Positions 21,127 through 32,800 of a stretch of DNA of 64,000 nucleotides are shown here, piece after piece. The notes under the pieces were generated by a model that saw only the letters and a program-made list of their open reading frames with translations, was not told the origin of the DNA and did no database searches. The stretch is from Symsagittifera roscoffensis (lineage: Eukaryota; Xenacoelomorpha; Acoela; Convolutidae): the NCBI RefSeq assembly GCF_963678635.1, contig NC_087065.1, positions 72,241,345-72,305,344 of the forward strand, written 5' to 3'. The translations under genes and the position numbers were made by a program. Position 1 is the stretch's first letter. Each line of letters starts with the position of its first letter.

Positions 21127-22045
21127 TTCAATTAGCTTCAAAAATGAACTTTAATAATCAGAGTTCCCAGCGTAGTAAAAAAATTTAGTCAATTTCATTT
21201 AATTTGGTTAGTTTTATTTGAAAAAATAGTGCTTACAAAAGTTTCATAAAATTGAAAGTGCTCTAACTAGCGTTAGCTTAAACTTCTTTCAAAAATTGAA
21301 AGATGTTCAATTTTGTTTTTCATGTTTGAGTTCATTGGCACTTCTGTAACTTTTTGTCGGCTATTTTTCTTTCATGCAATCACCGAAGCTGTATAAAGTT
21401 ATGTCTCAGTGATGAGAAAAAAACTTTTTTTCCGACTTTCAGGGAAGTTTTAGTAGTCTCAAAATATTTGGAACAATTTTGAGCCGCTTGAACTATTTCG
21501 AACTTTACCCTTTGTTTGCTCTACTGCTTAACTTAATGACGAATCAATCTTACGCTCAGGTTACTATAGCATGTAATACAGTAGAATCACCAATTCTACG
21601 TTAATTCATATTCATTTGCTTAAAAAAGCCTAGGTTGCACTCTTCATTAACAAAAGTGTAATTGGTGCAAAAACTTGAATTTCAATTAGCTTCAAAAATG
21701 AACTTTAATAATCAGAGTTCCCAGCGTAGTAAAAAAAATTAGTCAATTTCATTTAATTTGGTTAGTTTTATTTGAAAAAATAGTGCTTACAAAAGTTTCA
21801 TAAAATTGAAAGTGCTCTAACTAGCGTTAGCTTAAACTTCTTTCAAAAATTGAAAGATGTTCAATTTTGTTTTTCATGTTTGAGTTCATTGGCACTTCTG
21901 TAACTTTTTGTCGGCTATTTTTCTTTCATGCAATCACCGAAGCTGTATAAAGTTATGTCTCAGTGATGAGAAAAAAACTTTTTTTCCGACTTTCAGGGAA
22001 GTTTTAGTAGTCTCAAAATATTTGGAACAATTTTGAGCCGCTCGG
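21127..22045. repeat. Two near-identical 362-bp direct repeats with a 190-bp spacer
   Basis: Copies start at about 21129 and 21683 (offset 554) and end with TTGGAACAATTTTGAGCCGCT. They differ by only a base or two by eye (an extra A in the poly-A near 21735). The ends do not show TG...CA. The 3' ends share TTTGGAACRATTTTGAGCCG with repeat family A. Confidence 0.85.
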
Positions 22046-23342
22046 GTCTATTGCTTCAAATTTTACCTTAAGTGTCCAATTTTGTCTTCATCCTTCTAAT
22101 CCGGTCAAATTGGCAACGCAAGAAGTGTTTGAGACGCTCACTTGAGACTTATTAATTAGTAATTGATTCTGTAATTGATTTTTTTCTGATGTTTAAAGAA
22201 ATAACGGTTGATATTGGGTGTTGTCTCATAATATTTAAAAGATTGTCATTAAAAATACACCAAATTGAATTTGCTGCCAAGTTTGACTAATTTGCATGAA
22301 ATCCAATTAAATTGGCGTCAAGTTTGAATGAGTACGCAGGTGGTTCGTTTATCTGCTATATGAAAAACCAATTATATTCTTTACTATTAAGGCGAATTCT
22401 CTGAAATTATTTTAAATTGCTTCATAAAAGCACTTTGGAAGAAAATTGGTGAAAGTTAATTTTCAATGAGACTGAAAATGATGTTCAAAATACATATGTT
22501 TCGAAAGAGGATTTTTTTCTTTAGAATCAATGTTGATTGGGAGTTCAGTATCGAAATTGTGAACTTCGACCCCCTCGCCAACCAAGGGGTCCCTCCTTTG
22601 GTTTTATTTCACGTCATCATTCTAGACCGACCAACCCTAAAATTTTTCTAAAGGCGCCTTTGGCATCAAGGTATTTTTTATTTAAAGGGGAGCGCGCGCC
22701 GAAAAACGCAATTTTTTGATCGAAATTTTCAAAAAGGGCCCAAAAACGGCTTTAGAGTGTTCCGAGATTATCTAGATAACGTCAAAACAAAACGTGCCTT
22801 TTTAAACTAGATTTAGACAGCTGGAAAAAATTAGCCTCAATTAACATGAGCGGTGCAGACGATGAGTCAAAGTGCCATAATTTAATTCAAAAATGCCTTT
22901 TAAATCATCAATTTTTATACAACAAGAATAGCCAGTTGTTCTGCAAAGAGAAAATATTCAGGCAACAGTAGCTGTTGTAAAAATTTCCAAAAAGTTTCAA
23001 TTTTTTTTCCAAATATTTCAGTTTTTTTTCCAAATATTCCTTTTCCAAGAACGTTCTCTGTTCATTTCTCGTGTAGGCGTGAAGGTTTAAAAATATGATA
23101 AAACACAGAGGCGAAGCTAAGTTTAGCACCACTTGCGATACAAAAATGAATGACTATAATTAAAATCAAACGAAAAAATAAGTAATTTCGGTTTCCTTGA
23201 GTTCATAGACACTTTTCTGTTAGTTATGATTTCAAAACATGAGTTTCTGACATGACCCGCTAGTCACAGGTTAATTTCAAGGTGTAAACAGGTTCAGTCC
23301 ATTTAAACTGCCAGTTTAATGTGGCTTTGTTTTTTATATAGC
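22046..23342. other. Intergenic, upstream of ICE2
   Basis: AT-rich; short ORFs near 22466-22719 overlap each other in two frames and show no family. Expected to contain the ICE2 promoter and any 5' non-coding exon. The sequence TTTTTTATATAG just before the first coding exon could be a splice acceptor. Confidence 0.35.
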
Positions 23343-23833
23343 ATGATGGCGTTTTTCACGCCAGCTATGTTCGAAGAACATTCGCAGTTGCAGATCTTTT
23401 TCGAAAATCAATATGAACTGTGCAAACAACAGAAGCATTACACGCCGAAAAAATCTGAAGCTGGAGAAATTAAAGACAGGAAACGAATTTCAGAACCCAA
23501 GGAAGAACCGAAAACTGCCGCTAAAAGACCTTTGGTTTATTGCAAATCGCCCAGTGATACGAAAAACGTAAAAAATGACCTAAATTTATCATTTTACAAT
23601 GAAGCGGCGCTTAATTTAAGTGGCTTTGATCATCCTGCTTCTTGGTATCGAAAACACTTGACAAAGCACGCGAAAAATTTCAATGGACACGATTTTCATG
23701 ACAAAAATTCTTCGCAAATTGGTGGTCTAACGCACGAGAAGTACTTGAAACTTTTTACAAAACACGGGATGCGATCGCCATACGAACCGAATTTGACAAA
23801 AGAGGAGAAAGAAGAACGATTGGAGATTCGGCG
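23343..23833 (+). CDS. ice2: ICE2 coding exon 1
   Basis: Encodes the N-terminal 163 residues plus two bases of an Arg codon. The donor is GGCG then GTTTGT. A double ATG (23343, 23346) opens it. The donor phase matches exon 2 exactly. Confidence 0.75.
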
Positions 23834-26800
23834 GTTTGTATTTTGTCCTATGCTTTCCTTCTCGGCTCTTTTTCCTCCCCCATCCCACCTGCGAACTCTG
23901 ACTTATGGTTTGTTTGTTCACATGTTCAATTATTAACAAAAATTGGTATGCGGACTAATTAGGTTCATAGTTTACTTGTAAAACCATTCGTTACGCCGTA
24001 AAACTGATCTAAATTACCTTCTCCAACGCAAAGTTAAATAGCGTGAAAAAACGTGGCTCTTTTTCCTTCCCCCCCCCCCCCCCCCCCACCTCACACGAGC
24101 TTCAATATATTAGTGTAACGAAGGATTTTACGAGGTTGAGTATGAAGACCAAATTTGTTTGTCATGGCCTTATTAGTCTGTATGTAAATTTTCATAACAA
24201 TCGGACAATGTGGTCAACAAATTTACATGTAAAAATTTGCAGGTGGGGGGGGGGGAAGGAAAAAGAGCCAAAAACGTTAGCTAATTCTCTGATTTCGGAA
24301 GTGGATTTGGTTTGAAGGTTTCCTTTTAGTGGAATAAAAACTTGAGCTCTTTATGAAGTTTTCTTAAATAGGGTTTACTTCATCAGAAAAAGGCCTTATA
24401 GTTAACTTGTAAAAACCATTCGTTACCCCGTAAAACTGGTGCTTATGTGAGGTGGGCATTAAAAGAGCTTCCTTCTCTTTTTGTATTTTATGTTTCTACC
24501 AAATGTAAGAAGATGATGGTTTAAAACAAGGTTCTGATCATCAAGCTTTATCGAGTAGGAAGATAGAATTTTCAGGTAAACAATTTTCAGGTCTGACTAG
24601 ATCGGTGACCTATTTGATAGTTTACTGATATCAATTTTTTTCCGCATTTGTCGCAGAGGTGGGGTCAATTGATGGGACGAATCGTTCGAATCCTGCCCGG
24701 ACTTTTTTGGCGTATTGAAAATTTCTTACCGAATTATTTCTTGATTAAGTTCACTAAAATTTGTCAGAATGTGTGGAGATTTAGACTTTCATGTTGAAAT
24801 GTTGTTTTAAATCAAATTTTCGAATTTTTAAGTTTGAGCATTTAAACGGATTTGTACGTATGCGTTTTTTACTGCGGGTAAAGCTTCGCCCAGCTTTTGC
24901 GTACTAAATTTCGGAAATAAAAATGTTTTGCGTAAAAAATCTTGGAACTTTGGCTTCGTTTTTTAAATCATTGTTATGCATCATTGATTATATCCGTGAC
25001 TCATTTTTTATTACCAATTAAGGCGAAGCAAAGCCTCAAGATTGTTCTAATGAATTGATTGGACATAAGTGCTTAGGTAAAATTCAATAGAAGCTTAAAT
25101 TACCTAATCAAATCTAATGCATCCTTCCCTGATTCGCCTTAATTGAGTTTCCTGTTTCAGTGAATGCTATTTTTACTCAGCTTCTTCGCCTTTTAAATTA
25201 GGCTTCTTTCAAAATATGGCAACGCGATAGCGTCTCATGAATGCACTTGTGCTAAGTGAATTAACCTGGGAAGTAATATCATGCTTCAAAAAATTTGAAG
25301 TTTAAGACAAAACAAGACTGCTGGTGTCACGGCAAAACTCTGACTGCCTTTTTTTAGATCTATGGAGTAGTATTCGCCAACACGCTGTAAAGTACAAAAA
25401 GATTTTTTGCTCCGACTTTCGAGGTGTTTTTTATTCAGACCAATTTTCGTTGGCCCCGCCGAGTTAGCACACCACTATATTAACCTGACACGATGGAGCC
25501 TAAACTTCTCGTTTTAAAATTTGATGAAAAATGTAACTGTTTTTGATGTATTCCTGTAGTTTATAAAATTTAAAGACTTATTAAACGCGGTTTATTGTGT
25601 TTCTTCACAATTTTTCTGAACTTGTTTCTTTTTTAATTTTGTTTCGATTTTGCTATTTCAGTTTCATTTTTCTTTTGCTAGCTTGCAATGATGTTTTTGC
25701 ATTGTATCGCAGATAATTTGACGCTCCTCTTCTCCTTGTCATCTTTTCGTTCTCAATGGGACATTTCCTGCATGTTCGAACTATGGCCTATGCCACCGGG
25801 TTTCAATATTCATCTATATATTGGCTTTTGCTATATTTGGCTTGTACAATTTTTGTTTTTTTTCCAATTCCTGTTTTAGAAACCTCTGCAGTGTTGTGAG
25901 TTGACTTTGAGAAGCCTCTCCAGTGTTGTGAATTTTTTTTCCATTTTCAATTTTTTTTGTTTTTACATCTTATTTTCTACTGTATCGCAAGTGATGCGAA
26001 GTTCCGCTTCTGTGTGATTGTTAAACGTGTATTTTTTACCCGTGGGAATTATCCCGCTTTACCAATCGTTCCAATTTGAATTGAGGCAAACTAATTGCTT
26101 TTATTTATTCAATAAAAGCAATTAGCAGCAATAAAGCAGCAAAAAGCAACAATAAATTGAGTCACACAACATCACAAATTGGACCTTTTTCTAGAGTACA
26201 AGATGCTCGAATGACCTGAAAAGTGGAAAATAAAAAAATTCTAGCTTGTAACCATCCAAATATGTACTTAAGAGAGTAGAAAACTTCTCCGTAAACATGT
26301 CTAAAGGAAATTTAGTATGAATTAATTTAGCGTACAACTGTCAACAATTAATCATTTAATATTGACCAGTACGTTTTCCGAAGAGCATAGCTACTCGACA
26401 AATGGGTTACGTGAATATTGAAATTGATTATGCTCAAAAAAGAATGAAACTAGTTTGAAGATCATTTTTTAACGTTTGGTTCTCCAACATATGAATGTAA
26501 TTTTTCTTTCAAATGTTAAGCTTGTGCTTGATTTTGCCATGGTCTGTTGACATAAAAATCAAAAAGTTTTCTCTAAAAATTATCTGCTATCAAAACGAAA
26601 CGTTTCAGGGATTTCATAAAATATGACCGACAGGCAGAAGATGATAAATTACCTTTAGCGCCACTACGTGTTTGATACGCATTCATTTTTAATTTCTAGT
26701 ACCGTCTTTTAACAACTTTAAGCAAAATCTTTTAAGTTTTTAAAGATTGAAGGTACGTGGTGCTGAATTAGAATCGCACGCACGGAATCACGTTTTTGTT

Positions 26801-29800
26801 TGGAAAAATAGCTGGTTATTTATTTGATTTCATAATAATCATTTGAATGGCTTGGCTTGTCTTAGTTCAACTTTATCTGGTATTTAAGGCTCGTCTTACT
26901 GTTAGTATGTCAATTTGAATCACTTGTTTTGCGTGGGAGTATCAAAATATTACGATTTGTTTCAAATTTATATCATAATCAGCGCCACAGAGTTTAGCCC
27001 ATTTGTTAATATTTTAAAAGTTAATAAACATAATAAAAACTCATATATAGGTAGGTTGTGATGTTTTTGTTTGTTTTAGTAAAATTCTGAAAATTTGTTC
27101 TCCCTCAAATGTAAATTTTTGTGATTTAACTTCTATTTCTCTTTTTTTTGAAGTTCAGTTCATTTCCTTGTAAGGCAAACTCAATCGAAAAAAAAAAAAT
27201 TAAAGTTTGCGGAAAACGAAATCGGCGTCCAGTTCCGAACCTGGATTTTTTGTAGATTTGTCAGCGAAACTAAAAATTTATTTATTGATCCATTTTTCTC
27301 AAATTGGGTCAATTTTTATCAAAAAAGTGTACAACATAAATTGTTCGTGAAGTTCAAAGAGCTTCTCGAAGCATTGTTTTTTTTTCAGTAAGCAACAATT
27401 TTTTTCGTTTCCTTGCGTTCAATGATTCTTTCGAAGTTGAAAGCTAAATTTTGTCAACTATCGTGACCGAATACTCTCAGCAATCAATGGAAATCAGTTT
27501 TTTTCCCAAAAGTTTCCACTTCGTCAGGTGTTTAACCCTAAATTTCATGTATTGATGATTTGAATAATTGATGATTGGGTAGTTTTATCAAATCATTTTT
27601 TCGGGGAGAGGTCATGGACTTGAACGCTAATATTTACCATTGACGTAATTGTCAAGGACTTGAATGCTAAATTTTTGTCAACCATCGTACCCAAACGTTC
27701 TCAGCAATCAATGGAAATCAGTTTTTTTCCCAAAAGTTTCCACTTCGTCAGGTGTTTAACCCTAAATTTCATGTATTGATGATTTGAATAATTGATGATT
27801 GGGTAGTTTTATCAAATCATTTTTTCGGGGAGAGGTCATGGACTTGAACGCTAATATTTACCATTGACGTAATTGTCAAGGACTTGAATGCTAAATTTTT
27901 GTCAACCATCGTACCCAAATGTTCTCAGCAATCAATGGAAATCAGTTTTTTTCCCAAAAGTTTCCACTTCGTCAGGTGTTTAACCCTAAATTTCATGTAT
28001 TGATGATTTGAATAATTGATGATTGGGTAGTTTTATCAAATCATTTTTTCGGGGAGAGGTCATGGACTTGAACGCTAATATTTACCATTGACGTAATTGT
28101 CAAGGACTTGAATGCTAAATTTTTGTCAACCATCGTACCCAAATGTTCTCAGCAATCAATGGAAATCAGTTTTTTTCCGAAAAGCTGTCACTTTGTCACG
28201 TGTTTTTCACACAAAGTTTTATATATTGATATTTTGAATAGTTGATGGTTGGGCTGTTTTATCAAACCATTTTTTGGGAAGAGCTTTTTTTTAAGAAAAA
28301 GTTAAATTTTCATTTCAGTATAGTGTCATCTGCAAAGATACAATCTACACGAGTTTCGATGTGAAACGCTTTTTTAAAGTCAATTTGCATTGCAAACTCA
28401 AATTTATTGTTTGTCAATTGCTGATTTTAATAAATCTAGTTAACACATCGAAACTTGACTTGCCAGGTTGAACTTTAAATTGGGTGAGCAAAATTAGGTT
28501 TTTGTTTCTGATTAACTCAAACAATCTTTTGTTTTTTCATTTGGGAGAGCATGTGTATTTTAGATATCTTTTTAAAATGTTTGCAATGGATGGAAGTAAA
28601 ACTAATTGTCCTATAAATAATTCTCATTTGACTAATTGCATATTGTCAAGAGGAACAATCTTCGCCAACAAATGAGCTTTTTTGTTAACAGGCATTAAGA
28701 AGTTCAATCCAAAAATGGCTCGTTAAAGGTAAATCAATGCTCAGAGTTGTATTCATAATGTCATCGTGATCACTGAGTTGTTTTTGAAAATTTGCAGAAA
28801 ACAAAAAAGTACTTTGTGGGTTGTTTTAAAGCAAGCGGTTCATAATGTTCTATGAGCTTCTGGGCATTGTGTTTTTTAATTTTCCTGTTTGAAAAAGTTT
28901 TCAAAGCTGTTTGACTGTATAAAGATTTCTGATGATGTTTGTGCTTTTATAAACTGCATTTTTTTTACACAACCAAAAGAGTGTAATGGTTCACTTTTCC
29001 AGCCAACTAGTCAAAAATTGAGTATAAATAGTCAAAAAATGAGTTTTTTTGCCTCATAATTCTTCAGCTTTTTAGCATTGGCAAACTAACAGCTTGTAGT
29101 TTATCTTTGTCGAGAGTTTGAAAATATCAAAGGTCTATAGCGTGGTTTGGAGATCGTGTGTTTGATCCTTGTTGGTAATGTTTTTTGCTTTTTGAAAATT
29201 TATATGATTTTTTTTTGCATTCAAAGATTCTGTTTATTTGATCTCGCTGTCCCATTTTTGCTTACGTTTCCGAAGTGCATACATTATAAACAAAGCTGAT
29301 TATAATTATTGGTGCAAAATAAATTGAATTTCACGTTTTAACTTGAATTTTCTAATTTCTTATAATTGGTGTAGTTTAGAAAAGTAATTATGAAAACAAT
29401 TTTGTTTGCAATTTTTCCAGAATTATTATCGAAGTATCTTATTGGATCGATGTTTGATCAGAGAATACAAAAAAGTTCTTTGTTTTTGCATTGTTTGCAA
29501 GGGATGTGAATAGGATGATTCACTTTTAGGTATGTTTGTACCTTCAAACAAAATGGTTTGCAGAAAACTTCAAATTAAGTTAAAACGGTTTATTCACGAG
29601 GGAAAGGACCAACATAAGAGCTTTTCAGCTCTTCACGGAGAACCGCTGTTGTACCCCAATTTAAGTTCTATGTGCAATTTTTTGGTTATTTTTCTGGGCT
29701 GGGTAATGTTGCCTCACCCTCAAACAACGAGCCCGGATCATGGTGGGTCTCGAACATCCGACCTTCCGATTGAGAGGCTGAAACGTAACCTCGTCACCCC

Positions 29801-32800
29801 AGTTTGTTATCTATTTATGTGTTGTTTTAGTCTCCAGGAATTGGTCAAATCGGAGCAACAGCAATGCCAACATGTTTATGAGCGCATCTCCAAGAGGACT
29901 AGAGGTGAAAAGTACTCGTCGTTTGCGAAAAGTATCCCTAGTCTGTTCACGCATCTGCTGAGAAAGCGAGTCGTGGCCAGCTTCGAACGACTACACGCAG
30001 TGTACGTCAAAGACATTGAGTTTGACTTCTCTCAAATGGTTTTTAGAGCTACAGATCAACTTGGATTCCAGGTCAGATAATTTTTTTTGGCTCTTTCCCA
30101 GTTTTCATCCCCCTTTGTAAAAATTACAACCTAATCTTGTTTATTTTTGTTTATATGGTAATTTGCATGTTCGCAAAATTGAAAAAAATTGTCCACTTGT
30201 TCATGCTGACGCGTTCTGTTGCATTTAAGAACATCAAAAGTCATTTTAAATAAGTTTTCACAAATCTAGTTTCAGGAAAAATCGAATGATGTCTGGAACA
30301 AAGATTACTAACTTCGAAATCATGGTCGGGAAATATCAGTAATACGTTTTCTTTGCCCGTTTGAATGTAAGCAGATAACTCTGAAGCCTTAAAAAGTAAA
30401 ACCAACATTTTTTCTAACCCCAAACTCGTATTAGCGAATCCCCCTTTAAGTGATTTTGATTTTCAGCATCCCGCAGTTATCCGAGTTGATGTAATCTCTT
30501 CATTATCGCAACAAGCAGAAGGAACAGTCAGCTATCCGCCACTTACGCAGGCAAATTTAGCCAATCCTGTTATTCTGAACCAGCCGAATCTTTTCGATGT
30601 CGCGCTACGAAAGGTGGAAAATTCTATTCCTCAGAAGGGAGTCATAATAAGGCCTGAACAAATCGGCCATTTGTATGTAAATCAAGACACTCTTTTGAAT
30701 ATGATCGACACGGTCTGTATCGTAGATATCGACATCCTGACACTACTAGGAAAGTTGCATTGCTAGTTAATTATAAATTTGACTTGGGTATTACTTTTTG
30801 AATATTCATGCTAATTTTATTTTTTCTGCATGCAAATTTCAATTAAATAATAATTTTTGGCTGTTTCTGTCAAAACCAGGGTCAGATAATTGAAAAATTT
30901 TAGGCCTATGTTGACTTCTGATTCATCGAACAAAAATCATAGAGGTGTCATGAATTAGTATTGATGATGTGTCAAGACGATCCTTGATTGGGCTGGAGAA
31001 AGTTTCAAAATCCTAACGATAAAGTTCATTTAGAAAAAAAACACCAGATGCGCATGATTTTTTTTGAGAGGGATTTTGCAAGTTGTTCGGCCCTTAAACC
31101 CAAATAGGACACCATTCTGTTAAAAATTTCTGCACCGGAGGTAGTTTTTGAAAAAAAAAACGGGCCAAAAATAACCTTTTTGAGCACTTATTGAAAGGTT
31201 TTGTTGTGACCAAAAAATTTGCGTTTTTGTCGGAGCGGGTTCGATTCCAAGTTACTTCAATTTTTCGCCAAAGGCGCCCTTAGAAAATTAGGGTTATTAA
31301 GACATAAATTGATGTCGTAAACTAGTACCAAAATTTGGCCCTTTGTATAAATTCGGAAACTAAATCAGCTGAATGGAACAATTTTTGAATGCTCTTTCCC
31401 CCTTCCACTTCATTAAGAATGATAATGTACAGCTGATCGACAGTTTTTTTCTAATTAGCATGAACTGATATTTGTCGTTGCTTAATTGTAATAGTTATCC
31501 CGGGGGTAGCTACTTGTTTCGCTGAACAGCCTGTTCTAGCTACCCTGATGCAGTGAATGATTTTGCAGATTGTACTTTCTTCACTGTCTCGAATAAACGA
31601 TTTGAAGAAAGAATTGAACAGTTAACCATATACGGTTTTTGTACCTCGTAATGAAGTCCCCCCTCCCTTTGCAATAGGGGTAAATTGTTAACAAAATCTC
31701 ATTTTCTTATAATTGTTAAGATTGAGATTTTTTGGCACGGAAGATTTTCAAAAATGCAACTAAGTATAACCTTTTTCATGATACTAGGCTGTACATATTC
31801 TAACTTAATAGCAACAATGCAGCTTAAATATGTCTCTTTCGACATGCTTGACGAAGCATGAATTTTAATTGTGCATTTTTTTGCAAACTATTCGTTACAT
31901 TATTATTAAACAGTGACTCTTTGGCTTAAACTTTTATGTTGAAAATTTGAGGATTAAATAGGTTTTGTGACTTTTGTATACCTCTAACTTATAAAGATAT
32001 TCTGGAATACTGGTCGGGCAAATCTCGTTGGGTGAAAACTACGGGGTAGCGTGGATTTTTCCAGCAAGTTCCAGAGGTAGTTAAGTAAGGTATGGTACTT
32101 AAGCCCATATAATTTATTTTCAATTGCCCAACGAAGTTTCAAAAAGTTCACTCGATGTTACAAAGAAATTGGCAAGTTTTTGAAGTTTCAACTGGTTTTA
32201 TACCTATTTTCTTTCTGGATTCCCAACCAGACATTGAAACCATTTTAACTTTGAATTACCTTCGGAGCTTAATTTCAATTCGCTGTTGCTTACCGTGCTC
32301 GGAACATTCTGCGCTATGTGTACGGTACACTTGTTCAATTGAGGATGATTTTTTTTATACTACTAAGCCTTTCAGAAACATGAACAGATCTTCGGTAGTT
32401 TTAACACAACTGCTGAATGATTTTGATCGACAATTACATTCTTCTCAATAAAATGAGCTCAAAGTAACTTGACAATCAATCTACTACCGATCATTGTTAT
32501 TTGATTAGAACGCATTTGTCATCAAACTATTCGATTCGGTCGGACAATGATGATTGTTTGCGAGTTTCGTTGTTCTGACAGACATCAAACGATAAATACG
32601 TGTTTAAATTGGCTAAATCTGAAATTTGAGAGATTGTCTTTAACAACCATGACAATATAACAGAAACTTTAATTCTGTTTCTGTTTTTCTGTCTTTACTA
32701 TTATTCAGTTCGGTAAAAAAAATGGATGCTCCGATTGAAATTTTGTTATTGATAATCTTTTTGATTCTCGTGGTCTCGTTGCTTTTCGGAGTGTGTTGTT

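Noticed and set aside
21127-22045. Direct repeats as LTRs of a tiny retrotransposon
   Set aside because: No TG...CA ends, primer-binding site or polypurine tract seen; treated as a duplicated repeat.
24670-24695. CGTTCGAATCC as a tRNA T-arm
   Set aside because: Upstream 60-70 bases do not fold as a tRNA and no A box is convincing.
27425-28290. 224-bp array as a CRISPR array
   Set aside because: Units are repeated over their full length with no variable spacers, and the genome is eukaryotic.
31238-31248. Perfect B-box-like GGTTCGATTCC as a tRNA gene
   Set aside because: No A box, cloverleaf arms or acceptor stem can be found around it.
32155-32451. 98-aa ORF in ICE2 intron 3 as a gene or missing ICE2 exon
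   Set aside because: No family pattern, composition like surrounding AT-rich DNA, and exon 3 joins exon 4 in phase without it.
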